Source of the DNA: Arsenophonus sp052174475
Lineage (GTDB): Bacteria; Pseudomonadota; Gammaproteobacteria; Enterobacterales; Enterobacteriaceae
NCBI GenBank assembly: GCA_052174475.1
Contig: JBQMRO010000010.1
Coordinates: 1-64,000 of the forward strand
Length of the DNA stretch: 64,000 nt
Reading direction: 5' to 3'
Part shown: in pieces, positions 43,996 to 55,699 of the stretch
Layout: each line of letters begins with the position of its first letter
How positions within the stretch are numbered: the stretch's first letter is position 1
Notes under the pieces: model-generated
Told to the model about the DNA's origin: nothing
The model's input: only the letters and a program-made list of their open reading frames with translations
Databases searched by the model: none
Made by a program: the position numbers and the translations under genes

Positions 43996-44488
43996 TTATT
44001 GCATGGTAACCGCTTTTTCTTTAACACTTTTTCTTAAAGTGTTTTCCTTGCTTTTTATATCCTCTTTAACCACTTCTACTTTATTAGATAAAGTCTATAC
44101 TTCAGAATTAAACCCTTCTTTAACTTGGGTTGTTTTTCTTTGGCTTGACTTATAGTTTCAATAGCTTTATCTAAAATGTTTTGTTGCAACTCTGATGTTT
44201 TTCTTTGTTTGTTTCTTTCAATTGATCTACTTTTATTGATAGTTTATCAGATTCTTCAGATTCTTCAGTTTCTTCAGTTTCTTCAACTTCTTTATTTTTT
44301 ATATCACTTTCAGATTCTTTAACATCATCAATCACTTGTTTAGTTTTTTCTGCATCGCTCTGTTTTATTTGTTCAGCGCTATCCTTAGTCTGTTGGATAG
44401 CGTCCTCAACTTTAGGAGATTCATTACAACCAGTAACAGCAGTTATTACACCTGCTAAGATTAGCATATTTAAATTTTTTTTGTTCAT
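43996..44488 (-). pseudogene. Acidic coiled lipoprotein, frameshifted
   Basis: The first 105 codons (44488-44171) encode a lipoprotein precursor: MNKKNLNMLILAGVITAVTGC, with a signal helix and a lipobox ending VTGC. The mature part is highly charged and helical, with an acidic repeat (EETEETEESEES) and lysine-rich flanks. A frameshift near 44190 ends the frame at NKTF. In the next frame ELQQNILDKAIETISQAKE and later VVKEDIKSKENTLRKSVKEK continue the same composition to a TAA at 43996. The full product would be about 160 residues. It could still be made as a 105-residue form. I do not recognise a family; amphipathic helical lipoproteins of this sort are often envelope spacers or stress proteins. 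Confidence 0.6.
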
Positions 44489-44880
44489 TGATAGGTTCCT
44501 TTCTCTCTATTCATGGATGATCATATCGTAAAGTACGTGTATAATCAATAAAAAAAACTTTAACATTATAGTTGCGTTTATTAATTAAATAAAGACATAA
44601 GATAAAATACAAATTATTAATAACATAATAACTTGACATGCATAATTATAGATTATACACGTCATCTATTAATCATAGATGAGAATTAGAAGAATCAAAA
44701 TTACTATCAGTAATTTTACTAAAAGTAAAATAGAACTAATACTTTCTGAAATTACGTTAATTAACCAATTAAAATGAATAAAAGTATTATAGTATAAATA
44801 ATAAAACCTCAATAGACGCGTCTTGTTGTTATATTTTGGCTGGAATATTATCTACTGTTAAGATTTTAAAACTTATTTGA
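44489..44880. other. Gene-free spacer between lipoprotein and symporter
   Basis: About 390 bases of A/T-rich DNA, holding presumably the lipoprotein promoter (minus strand, near 44500-44600). GGAACC is too far from a start to matter; AGAAAGGAACC lies just before the lipoprotein ATG as its ribosome site. Confidence 0.4.
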
Positions 44881-46152
44881 TTAATAAAAATTATTAGATT
44901 TTTCTTTCGATATGCCTCGGCATCCGTCACCATAGTGTTCACCTTCCCAACGACCAATCAGTGCCGACCCTATGGCATTACTCATGACGTTAGTTGCTGA
45001 GCGTCCCATATCTAAGAAAGGATCAACACCCATTAATAAAATTAAACCCGCTTCTGGAATATTAAATTGATTTAATGTTGCTGCAATAACAACTAACGAT
45101 GCTCGTGGTATTCCGGCCATACCTTTAGATGTTAGCATTAAAATCAATAACATAGTGATTTGTTTATCTATACTTAAATAGATATTACATGCTTGACCGA
45201 TAAAAATAACTGCAAATGAACAATAAGCCATTGAACCAACAAGATTGAATGAATAGCCAATTGGTAAAACAAAACTAGCAATCTTATTAGATATACCAAA
45301 TTGCTCTAATTTTTCTAAAGTAGCAGGGAAAGCAGCCTCAGAACTTGAGGTAGTAAAAGCGAGTAAGACCGGATCCATAATATTTTTGACTAAACGTAAA
45401 ATACATGGGCCAACGATTAACACGGATAACCCAATTAAGATCACCCAGAGTAACGCTAAAGTAAAGTAAAATTCTCCCATAAAAATGCTAGTAATGATCA
45501 ATATATTTAATCCGCGTTCAGCAATCATGGCTGAAATAGCAGAAAAAACCGTAATAGGAGCAAAAAGCATAATGTAGTTTGTTAATTTTAACATTACGTA
45601 AACCAGTGAATCTAGAATTTTAATAATTGGTTCACCTTTTTTACCTATAGCAGATAAACTGCACCCCATAAAAATTGAGAAAATTACAATCTGTAAAATT
45701 TCATTACGCGACATAGCATCAATAATGCTAGTAGGTATAGCATGAATAATAAAATTATGAAAAAAAAAGGCTGTTGGTTTAATATTCACCACCGATGAAT
45801 TTGTATTTGTCGCGAAATTAATACCTACTCCTGGTTTAAGAACATTAACAATAATCAGACCAAGGATAATTGAAATAAAAGATGCAACCATGAACAGTAA
45901 CAGTGTTTTTGAAAAAACACGCCCAAACATTTTTTCATCACCCATTTTAGCGATTCCGACGATCAAGGTCGAAATAATTAATGGTGCAATAATCATTTTA
46001 ATCAAACGCAAAAAAATATCTGTAATAATTGAAATATTTTTGGCGTAGCTCATTGTTGCTTCTGCATTGGTGAATGAATTTAATGAAAAACCAACTATGA
46101 TCCCCGTGATCAGACTTATAATAATCCAAGTAGATAAACTTTTTAATTTCAT
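44881..46152 (-). CDS. Dicarboxylate/amino acid:cation symporter (DAACS family)
   Basis: An inner-membrane secondary transporter of the GltP/DctA family, which couples uptake of glutamate, aspartate or C4-dicarboxylates to protons or sodium. It has 423 residues (GltP 437, DctA 428). The N-terminal helices include LRLIKMIIAPLIISTLIVGI. The family signatures are TSSSEAAFPATLEKL in hairpin 1, GYSFNLVGSMAY in helix 7, MLTSKGMAGIPRAS in hairpin 2 and GVDPFLDMGRSATNV in helix 8, including the substrate-binding Asp and Arg. All are complete. GYSFNLVGS differs from the usual GYSFNLDGS at one position. I cannot choose between glutamate and dicarboxylates. It stands alone, with an IS481 relic upstream. 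Confidence 0.88.
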   Translation of the reverse strand: MKLKSLSTWIIISLITGIIVGFSLNSFTNAEATMSYAKNISIITDIFLRLIKMIIAPLIISTLIVGIAKMGDEKMFGRVFSKTLLLFMVASFISIILGLIIVNVLKPGVGINFATNTNSSVVNIKPTAFFFHNFIIHAIPTSIIDAMSRNEILQIVIFSIFMGCSLSAIGKKGEPIIKILDSLVYVMLKLTNYIMLFAPITVFSAISAMIAERGLNILIITSIFMGEFYFTLALLWVILIGLSVLIVGPCILRLVKNIMDPVLLAFTTSSSEAAFPATLEKLEQFGISNKIASFVLPIGYSFNLVGSMAYCSFAVIFIGQACNIYLSIDKQITMLLILMLTSKGMAGIPRASLVVIAATLNQFNIPEAGLILLMGVDPFLDMGRSATNVMSNAIGSALIGRWEGEHYGDGCRGISKEKSNNFY

Positions 46153-46269
46153 AATGGTTCCGTTTTATGTGACTAATATTAAATCTCATATTATTTAGCA
46201 AGCTCTGAATTAGTATTTCACTATTATTACCTGTCTAATCACAAAATATGGTATATTTTTTAAATAATT

Positions 46270-46860
46270 CAAATTTAACTTTTAACTAATCTTTCATAAA
46301 CTGCAATGGGGAGTTTCACTATCTAGTAGTGATTAGGTAATTCCTGATTATATAGCCAAACATATTGATGCAAAATTATGATCACAAGCTCTTGTGAACA
46401 GAACTTAAATGCTAGCTTTATAGCTAGCATATGCGTCTATTAAATCGCTTAACCATACTATTATTTAAGAATATGCATCACCATAATAAGTCGGTGTTCT
46501 ATATTAAGTTTTGTACAACAAATGGGTGAATTCCTGTTTTGAGGTGGCTAAACTTTTTTTTTAGAGCAAAAGGTAGTCTATAAATTTCTTGCCATTCTGT
46601 TAAGTATAAATGCATGTCCATGTGGCTTGTTCAGATTAAGGTAATGTAATAAGTGTCTCGATCATTTATCGTAATCTTAGTCTTGTAAAGACAGATAAAA
46701 ATCTATCGAGTAGCGCGATTTATACTTATAAAAAGATAAGATTATTAAGTTTCGCTCAGTATTCTCAGAAGATATTTTACACTATATGCAAATAAATAAG
46801 CTCGTAGCTTTTTAAACGCTTTATACTTCAACTTTATGATGTATCTTCTTCTCTTGTCAT
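46270..46860 (-). mobile_element. IS481-family relic, C-terminal two thirds
   Basis: On the minus strand it reads YKAFKKLRAYLFAYSVKYL, SYLFISINRATR.IFICLYKTK, equivalent to RRYLFVAIDRATRWVFVRIYKTK, then LPFALKKK, GIHPFVVQN and the tail seen also at 57890. The N-terminal helix-turn-helix is missing. It lies between the symporter and unassigned DNA, beginning about 120 bases upstream of the symporter start. Confidence 0.7.
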
Positions 46861-49439
46861 TGAGAAGAAGATAAAGTTTTTTACAGGAAACCTGGATTAC
46901 GACTTTCTAAACGAGCAACAGTATCATCGGCAAATGATAGAAAATGATGGATATAATCATTAACATCATATTATTTTTACTTTTTAACGAAAATTAAATT
47001 CAGATCTACCATAATATCACCAAAAGTAGATCCAGACTCTCTACTAGCCTGGAAGAATAAATTTAATTTTAAATGTTGTAATTTTCTGACGATGTAGCCT
47101 CATCATGATATTTTACCATAGATACTATGCCTTATCAGCATCTTGCGATAAATAGAGCTCTGCGATGATTGTCTATATAGTAACCCGAAACTAAATAATT
47201 ACTTAAGTCATCATTTTTTAATTATATTAAATACATGTATTTAAACTAATTAAATTATATCGATTGATTTTATCAAAATTGATTTACTATTCTAGTATAG
47301 ATATAGGTAGTGTTAAAATTAAGTCAATGTTTATTTTTTATTAGCTAATAATATAACTATTAACTATTAATTAATTATTTTTAATAAAACTAAACCACTA
47401 TAAGCTTATCTTAAAATTAGATAGTCTGAACCTAATTATAAGATATAATTGTAATTTAGTCATTCTGTAAGAATGAACCAGATAAAATAAATAAATAAAT
47501 AAATAAATAAATAAAATATTTTATTTAACTATAGGTTTAATAGTTATTATTTGTTATTAGGATAATTAATTTAACGGTGAAAAAGCTTAAAATCTTTATT
47601 AATAATATTTTTACTGATATATCTTTAATCATAATTAAGCCAGAATAAATGCGACTAAATATAGATCACATCCATAATATTAGAAGACCTATTTACCATG
47701 TTATATAAATAGTATTGGTAAACATTAATTCATTGTATGAATACTATATAATAAAAAAGATCTCATACATAGATCAAGTTAATGCGGCTTATTCAGGTTC
47801 TAAATAGAATGTGGCAGTATTTATCAAAATTTTTTTTATAATCAAAATAGACTAAAAAAACCATTTTCATTAGACTATAAAAAAAATTTTTAATTAACAG
47901 GGCCATGTCTTGTCCATTTTATCATTGAAGTGTTGTATATTACAATACTTACTATCATTAACTTTATTACTTTTACTTAAAACAGTTGATATAACTTTAT
48001 TTTTATTAAAATATACCTCATCTTTGTGGTAACAATAGGCATACTCATATCTATGTTAAGTATATGAGCAACAACTAATTTCTTTTTGTACTGCATCTTT
48101 TAATGATTCATTGAATAGTTCTAATACTGATATGTAATGTTGCTATTAACTTTAAATCATATCGTTGTTAACGTAATATTATTTATCTGTCTGACATGCA
48201 AAATACAGTGTAAATTATATTACACTTAGTTATAGTCTATTGATTAGTAAATACAGAAAGCTTTATAATTTAATTACCTTAGCTCCTTGATTAGGGAAGG
48301 AGCTATCTTATAAAGTTCTAGATATATTGATCGAAAAAATTGATGTTTAACTTTAACACTTCTATAGTATAAGGATGGGATATAAGTATCTTACTGAATA
48401 CATTAAAATTATTTGGATATTATGCTTTTAATACGCTTAATTATGGTATCATTTCTTAACCTATTCATATAAACTCATACGGTCTCAACTTGTCTACTCA
48501 TCAATAATAAACACTAATACTTTTGTAGTAGTGATTATTATTATCAATTTTTAAATTAAAAAAATTTTAATATTGTGTGTAAAATAACTTTTATATTACT
48601 ATATGACTTTGATAAAAAAATAACTACTAATAAATTACCAAGGAGTAGTATAGGTAATTCTTGCATTTAGATTTTGCATTAAATCATCAAGATCACCATT
48701 TCATTTGTTGTTTATTTATAATAATGTAGACAAAAAAAGAATACTGTTAATAATTGTTATTAACATAACTTTATTTCTTAAATATTCTATTAAGAATTTA
48801 CTTATTTCATGTTTATTTTTTTCAAAAATTGAAAATTTCATAAAATATAAAATTTTTGCCACAAAAAATATAATTAGCTAATGCAATTACATAAGATAAT
48901 CAGATACTAATGTCTATTATAGCTGTAACTAATTTAGCACAATGAGAAGGATTGATAAAATTACTAAAAGAGTGCTAGATAAATATAATTTTAAACTAAT
49001 CGTATTTACTTTGATAGTTGTTTACAACAAATATCTAAATAATCTTTGAAATAGATACAGAGAAAAGTAACAAGAGAAATTAGTTACTAATTTATTTAGC
49101 AGTTTATTAAAAATAAGGTATTATATAATTTTATTATTAGTTTTTAACTAATAATTTTTATTTATTAAAATATAATTATTATAAAATAATATTGCCTTTA
49201 AGGTTACTGTATAACCTCTCTTTACTCTTAAAAAGAAATAAAATTCAATATTTTGAAATCATTTATTTGTTTATATTAATATATAATTACATTTTTTATA
49301 AAAAATTAGTAAATTAAATTTATCAAAAACTTGAATTTATATTTGTAATTAATATCTCTAGAAAAGATTTTCTTTAAAAGAGTTATTATATTTAATACAA
49401 TCAGAAAAACAGAATTCTTCTGAATAATAATTAATTTAC
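46861..49439. other. Long gene-free AT-rich region
   Basis: About 2.6 kb. A minus-strand coding-like tail at 46881-46950 reads HHFLSFADDTVARLESRNPG and ends FL-stop; I cannot assign it. A tetranucleotide run lies at 47486-47515 and a 9-bp hairpin (TAGCTCCTT/AAGGAGCTA) at 48280-48305. The rest, 47200-49400, is among the most A/T-rich DNA of the window, with no frame or motif seen. Confidence 0.5.
47486..47515. repeat. AAAT tetranucleotide microsatellite
   Basis: About seven uninterrupted AAAT units. It lies in non-coding DNA and has no apparent role; such runs arise by slippage in relaxed A/T-rich genomes. Confidence 0.85.
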
Positions 49440-49734
49440 TTTAAATAAATAATTTTTATTGTAGTAAAACCGATATAAATTTCCTTAAAAACTTTTAATT
49501 ATCGAAATTCATCGGAATAAAACTAGATAAAAAAGACTAAAGTACTAAACATTGCACTACTCAGTAAACCAAAGTTTAAATATTTCCTTTAATAAATTCA
49601 CAATAATCTGTAATCTAACAGAACCATAGGTACCATTAAAATCATTTACAAAATAGAAATAAAGAAGTCTCAATTGCATATTATTAATTGTTGTTATTTT
49701 ATTTGCAAAGCGATTTATAGCTAAATTTCTGCAT
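49440..49734 (-). pseudogene. Second nhaC copy, internal fragment cut by IS1595
   Basis: About 250 bases align by eye with the intact nhaC at 56800-57010. Shared pieces include ATATAAATTTCCTTAAAAA at 49476, GGTACCATTAAAA at 49630 and AAATAAAGAA near 49660. The equivalent nhaC residues run from about 255 to 325. Stops make it non-coding. At 49735 an IS1595 relic begins in the same orientation, and no further nhaC sequence was found beyond it. It implies an old nhaC duplication or second antiporter, lost. Confidence 0.65.
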
Positions 49735-50610
49735 TTCACTATTATGCTTTCAAATAATCTTCTATAAACTAGATAATTCAGTAAATAAAACAACTCTACA
49801 TAATGAAGTTTACTTAGATGTCTTTTTATAATTAGCTGAATAACTATCATTATTTTAAATCTAGAATTCCTTACTAATAACTTTCTAATTATCTAACTTT
49901 ATTAAGCAATGGTGACTAATTTCATGCTTGCTTGTAAAGGTTACATACGACTTTGTACTATCTAAGTAAAAGATGGACTCTTTATCAAAAATTAGATCAA
50001 GAAAACGGACAACACAACTCTATATTAAACTATTTAAGAATCTGATTCCTCCAATGAGAGGACCCTCTTAATCTTTGGCGATTTAGAGCGAGATTCCTTC
50101 TTTTCTTTTATCTCCTACTCTACCGAATTTTCTAGATTTCCTATATTAAATATAATTCTTCCATTTAATAATTTAAGAAAAATATTTCATTGACTTAACA
50201 ATACCACTTAGCTATTTATTATCTGTTATTGTTAAATCAAAGAAGTAACGATATCCATCTAAACACCGTTTTTTAAATCAAAACCTGTTAGTTTTGATAA
50301 CTTCATGCGTAAAGTTAAGTTATTCAAAATACATCATAAATAATTAAATCATTTATCCTTGTAATATAGTTTTATCAAAGGACTTCCTAATCAGATTATT
50401 AAATATTCTCCTGCAATCAGGGATTTTCCAATAATATTATTATAACCCTAATAAATTGTCTCTACCGAATAAGATATTCACTGTAGTAATATGGGTAGGA
50501 TAAAGTAGAATAAGTTGTTTCAATATATGAATTAATGTCATTCAACAGATTATCACCGAGCTAACTAATGAAATGCAGCTTATCTTGATAGAGAGCAACA
50601 AAAGAGCCTA
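49735..50610 (-). mobile_element. IS1595-family relic, near full length
   Basis: It aligns with 22330-23330 and 55700-56345. The right part (50500-50590) carries the leader shared with 23130-23180. The minus-strand translation contains the CPHC-like N-terminal region near 50470-50520 and lysine-rich pieces near 50100. A 97-codon frame at 49557-49850 crossing its left edge is a chance frame. It interrupts an nhaC fragment. Confidence 0.7.
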
Positions 50611-50639
50611 TTTGATTTGAACGCTATCGTCCGATCAGT

Positions 50640-51330
50640 TGTAGTCCTTTTTTTACAAAAAACATTTTTTCTTCTCGACGATATCTATTGAGAGTCATGC
50701 CATAACTGAATCTCTGCTGTTTACTCAACTACACAGATGGAGATTTTTGATAAAATAAGGAGAGGAAGCACTGAACTGAGATATAAAGTGTTTAAAAACT
50801 ACGAACGTGCTTATTTGCACGTATATTGAAATATTTTCTGCAAATACCAAACAAAACTTGACGATCTATATTTTTTATAACTATAGATCGAACCCATTGA
50901 TAGGTTTTTTGTCCGTATTTAAAATGCTAAGACCTCGGACAATGTTCAACGATTCTTACATGATCTTAACCGAGCATATCCTATAATTATCTATCGGGCA
51001 GTTACACAATGGCAAGAAATTTATAGATCGTCTTTTGATTTGCAAAAACGTTCAGACACTGAAAAACAAAAATTCACCCCGTTTATATAGAAAATTAGTA
51101 TAGAGCACCAATTCCTAGCCTACTGAGGAATCCATCAAACAGGATGATATGATTAAGCAATTTAATGACGTAATAGAAGGTTTGGCTGCAAAGCATTAAT
51201 TTCAATTATGCTGAAGATTTTTAGATCACTCTGCATTGATATATTTAGTTATACAATCAAAAATTGTCAAATCAGTATTGGAGTAATATTTCATTGCAGT
51301 CTATGCAAATTGGTTTAAAAGTTAAACTTT
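50640..51330 (+). mobile_element. IS481-family relic, C-terminal three quarters
   Basis: It parallels 32640-33345: KVFKNYERAYLHVY at about 50790-50830 matches HKPFKDYEPGYLHVD. RPIDRFFVRI and KFIDRLLICKN.SDTEKQKF follow (equivalent to GKEFTDRLF, TGxHEF), then the tail LHCSLCKLV near 51300. Multiple frameshifts. Confidence 0.7.
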
Positions 51331-52237
51331 AATTATTAAATTTTATACTCTCTTTCAGAGTGCGACAACGTTATTATCTAATATAATATTCATACAATGT
51401 CTATCATTACATCACTATTAAGTAATATACTTATCTGTTTATTCCCATATACTTTTATTTTTAGTGAAATTTATTAATGAGGTAGGAATGGTATTTAATG
51501 CTTTAATTAAAGATTCCACTTTCAATTATTAGGTTTTGTATTTAAGCACTACTTGGCTAGTGTTGACAAGTGAAAGCTATAAAAGTTATTGTGGAAAATA
51601 AAATGATATAATAGTATTATTATATACACTTTAAGTCACTTTAACTAAACAGGTTTAAAGTAAATAAAAACGTAAATTTTACAGTAAACTAAACGCATAA
51701 TTTCAGATATAGACTGAATGATAATTATCATTGCATTAATTGTTTTTATTATTTAATATAGCAATATGATTACTATCATTGTACAAAATATTGATAATAA
51801 TGTGTTCTATTTGATGAAAATCATTTATGATTAAAACCTTTTTGTCTATCTAAACCGACTCTAAGGTTTGCATTATCTTTTTATACTTTTATCAATGATA
51901 TTGATCTATTAACTATACTTTTTTCACTAGGATTTTATCTCTTAAATATTATCACTAGGTTTATATTATGTATTGCTTTTGCTTATTTTATAACCATTAT
52001 ACGTAACTACCTGAGTGGTAGTTGATGGTAATAACTAATTTTGTGGTGATTTATAACCTTTTGCTAGCATTTTATTGAAAATGATATTTTTATTTCAGTA
52101 ACATCACTATTATCATTGATTTTTAGAAATCTTAATTCATTCGGGTTAGTACACATTACTAGTAACTTACATTGATGTACTGGTTTAGCAATTAACTTTG
52201 AATCGCCTATAGTAGACGGAAATTTTGTAAACATAAA
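51331..52237. other. Gene-free AT-rich region downstream of hemB
   Basis: About 900 bases. I see no reading frame, IS motif or convincing hairpin. Confidence 0.6.
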
Positions 52238-53209
52238 TTACTTAAAAATATTTTTTTCTGTTAAATCTAATGCAAAATAGCTCAAAATCAAATTAGCACA
52301 GGCACGTTTAATAACCCATAATGTTTCTAGAATAACATCGATTTCATTAATAGCTCCTGCTTGAGCAGCAAATTTAATTTGAACAAATTCACTACTGACC
52401 TGGTAAGCTGCTAATGGTAGTTCAGTTAGTTCACGAACGTTACGAATAATATCAAGATAAACACCAGCAGTTTTTATCATTAAAACATCACCGCCTTCTT
52501 GCTCATCTATCAATGATTCTCTAATTGCTTCATGACGATTCATTGGGTCGATTTGGTAATTTTTACGATCACTAATTAAGCATGTGATCCTGCAGCTTCG
52601 CGAAAAGGGCTATAAAGATTAGCCGCAAATTTCGTTGAATAGGATATAATAGCAGCATTAGTAAAACCTGCTTTATCTAGTACCTCACGAATTGCTCTGA
52701 CTTGCCCGTCCATCGCGGCAGAATGTGCAATAAAATCAGCACCAGCATTTGTTGCAATGACTGCTTCTCGACGAAGATTGAGCAATGTTGCGTCATTATC
52801 AACGCAATTTGTACCTAAAACACCACAGTGACCGTGAGAGATGTATTCAACAAAAACAAGTATCTGAGATGACTAGCAGATCGGGTACGGTGGTATTCCT
52901 TACAAGCTTTTGACATACGAGCAACTAAGCCATATTTTTCCAGGTATCGCTACCTGTTTCATCAAGATTATGTGAAATGCCAAATAATATTACTGATTTC
53001 AGCTCGGCTTTAGCAATCTGCTCAATTTCATAAGGTAATTTTTGTTCTGGGATACGAAAAATCCAAGGCATAGTTGCAATAATCTGATAATCTTTAATTT
53101 CTTCTTCGACAAAAATAGGCAATATAAGATCATTTAATGTTAAAATTGTTTCTTTGAATAAATCGCGAACTATTTTTGTTTGATGCAATCGCCTTAAACG
53201 ATGAATAGT
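52238..53209 (-). pseudogene. hemB: Delta-aminolevulinic acid dehydratase (porphobilinogen synthase), broken
   Basis: HemB condenses two 5-aminolevulinate molecules to porphobilinogen. Three collinear blocks survive. Block one (53209-52925) runs from IHRLRRLHQTKIVRDLF through LNDLILPIFVEEEI to HNLDETGSDTWKN, then stop. Block two (52785-52576) has NAGADFIAHSAAMDGQVRAI and YSTKFAANLYSPF, with the first catalytic lysine position. Block three (52543-52238) runs from MNRHEAIRESLIDE through MIKTAGVYLDIIR, the second lysine, to SYFALDLTEKNIFK. The start codon is gone (TAA precedes TIHRL), and frameshifts separate the blocks. Normal length is about 324 residues; the relic is nearly full length, so inactivation is recent. 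Confidence 0.94.
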
Positions 53210-53399
53210 TTATTGGTGTTGCACACCTTCTCATTATTATTACTACTTAAATTATAATTGTTTTATGAAAATTTTTAGCGTATTATAAATAATAATTTAT
53301 CTTAAATCTTTATTGATAGTGCTATTTTCTATTGCTATTTGTTAAAGGTTATTGCTTTGATCGCAGAATAATTTGTAGCCACTTCTATATTTCAATTGT

Positions 53400-53720
53400 T
53401 GTGGTTCATACAATCTTCTCCAAGACAAATAATTTGGTAAATAAATCACCTTACGCTATATAATCTACTCAGCCATATCCATTTAATCGGCTAATATAGC
53501 TATTCACATTTTGAATGTGAAATTTTTAGGAAATAATTCTCTAATTATATAACCTTATTAGACAATGGCAGTTAATTTTATGCTCGCTAGCAAAGGTTTC
53601 ATACTATTTAGCTCCATCCAAGCAAAAAATGGACTGTTTATCAATAATTAGCTCAAGAAAATAGCTAACATATTCTGTATTAAATTCTTCAAGAATCTTA
53701 TCGCTCATCTAACCATTATC
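53400..53720 (-). mobile_element. IS1595-family relic, C-terminal fragment
   Basis: The 53425-53620 stretch matches 22380-22560 and 49760-49950, the C-terminal end of the transposase. No more of the element follows; an IS91 relic lies to the right. Confidence 0.6.
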
Positions 53721-53879
53721 TATCTGAGGTGATTAATACCGCAATTTATCATGGTGATTAGGAAATTAAATTATTCTTCAAGAGAGATAAAAGCACACTT
53801 TTTATTAAAAGTAGATAAAATCTGTTTACTTAGGTCTATTACAAATTAAAATTTCATTAGAGTATATATTCTTTAACCT

Positions 53880-55140
53880 AATGCACTATTTTAGATATAT
53901 TAACTCTAGGTTTAAGTTTAATAACCCTCATTTTTTCATTTTATGCATTTTTTTGACAACAATTCCGTTTTCTATTTGCCATAATCTGTGCATCAATAAA
54001 AATATACTACTGTCACAAAGAATGCATTTGTATAGATCTGTGCGCAGGAATCTCCTTTCATCATAATTGCAAAATCTTAATTTTTTCATGCCGTCATTTT
54101 CAGCGTCTTTGCATCTTTTGTAATAACCTACTTCGTTGAGGATTCGACAATAAATTACTATAACGCACAATTTTGAAATACATAGCCGAAATATGAATAA
54201 TATAAGTACCCAATTATCTATTTTTGCGTTAGGATCTATACTGGCGGTACTACTTAGTTAAGTGGTTATAATAATGATGACGCACAACTACTTCATTTCA
54301 GTAATGTCATAGTTTTAACATAAATAGCAGAGTTATTATAGTAAAAGAGTTTTTTTACAGCATGGCACCGCTCCTTTTATCTTTTTATCAAGTTAATTTT
54401 TTCTAGTAACATCCACACTTATGGTTTCAAGTAACTCTGCTACTGCTTCTTTTAGTAGATGATATTCCACAGAGCAAGAAGACTATTACGATTTATCAAG
54501 TCATAATTATTATGTAGTAACCGGATAATAGCACCTTGCTAAATCCATTAGATAGCTCTTTTTTTTTAAAGAGAAATTCACATCATACAGCATGCTTAAT
54601 ATTAAGAATTCTACATGGTGACGGAGATGTGAATATGCGAATATTGATTAAGTTATTAACAGCAAGTGTATAAGTAAGAAAAGATACTAATTTTGACACC
54701 CTATTTGTCTGCTCACTGCAACATAAGTATGAGTGACAACCAAAACAGAACATTGAGTATCGTCTAGTCATTGTTAAAAAAAGGATAAAGAATATGAGGA
54801 GTAGCGAAAGTAATATGTTATGAGTTTCAGTTGGATAAAATATGAACCTATTATGCTAATAGTGCTCGGTAGATTTTAAGCCATATGAAATCTAGGGTTT
54901 TGATTTGGAGCTTTAGCAGAAAAAACGGTGATGGGAACATTCAGGAAAGACACATCAGTAGAACGACAAGATAAACACCTATTACACAAAGTTCTGCAAG
55001 CAACCGTTCGCTATACAGATAGATGGGTCCCCATCCGAGTTAATACTTTTACTATTTTTTTTAAGAAATTTATTCAGACGTTATCAATAATAAAAAGCAG
55101 TTTAGTTTGTTGTGTAACAGATACATCTAGGTAAATTACT
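53880..55140 (-). mobile_element. IS91-family relic, inverted relative to 38250-39300
   Basis: The N-terminal part (55140-54990) is the reverse complement of 38290-38400, with clear identity. The minus strand then reads pieces equivalent to LNQHPHIHVSVT and IKHAVWR.FSFKKK (near 54600), HYYNH (near 54270), and a C-terminal tail KKLRFCNYDERRFLRTDLYKC then ILCDS. The latter resembles the family ending KTDPYKCILCGSR, including the CxxC pair. Stops throughout. Confidence 0.7.
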
Positions 55141-55699
55141 CTCTAAGCATCTTACTAGAGAAATAGAATCATCATCCTATCTGCATTCGTCAGATCTATC
55201 GGTTCAGTTATCTTTGTGTTTGCTACAGGAAGCGAAGGAAACGTGAGTTGTCCTTATTTCCTTATAGGTTATGAATTTATCAGGAATCATACTTTCATGT
55301 ATTACCACTCAATAAAGTTCATCCTTTGCCATCGACTTGATCTGAGCGATATCAAAAATCCATGATAATTATAACTAAAGGATGATAATAGTTGCGTGTC
55401 GAAAAAAATGAGAACTTAGGATACTATACATCACTGTATAGTATCTCTTTTTTGATCTCATGAAAAGTTCAATCAGTCTAAACTTCTTTTATTTTAGAAA
55501 TGAGATCATAAAGCGCTTCAGATAAATAGATAGTTAACACGTGAAGTTGCATGGTTGTCCTAATTCACTTAATTTACGCTTTTTAGAAGATTCATTCCGA
55601 ACTATCTAGATGAATTTCTTTCATATTAACATATTGCAGAATACAAAAAGTACTCAGATAATGAACATTTCCGAAGCAGAGTAACTGGGTACTAACACT
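55141..55699. other. Unassigned DNA between IS91 and IS1595 relics
   Basis: About 560 bases without an assignable gene. A short inverted repeat around 55428-55446 (GGATACTATACA and TGTATAGTATC) is visible. Some IS91 elements carry an accessory integrase-like gene at this side, but I cannot show one here. Confidence 0.4.

Noticed and set aside
46881..46950. Coding-like tail (FADDTVARLESRNPG) on the minus strand
   Set aside because: I first took it for part of the IS481 relic at 46270-46860, but it does not match the family's sequence at that point; too short to name otherwise.
47486..47515. Direct repeats as a possible CRISPR array
   Set aside because: It is a simple AAAT run; no spaced repeats of 24-40 bases were seen anywhere in the window.
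49557..49850. Open frame of 97 codons on the minus strand
   Set aside because: It spans the junction of an nhaC fragment and an IS1595 relic in a frame that matches neither; it is random.
53928..54170. Open frame of 80 codons with a CxxC pair as a small zinc protein
   Set aside because: It matches the C-terminal end of IS91 transposases (KTDPYKCILC type) and lies at the expected place in an IS91 relic.
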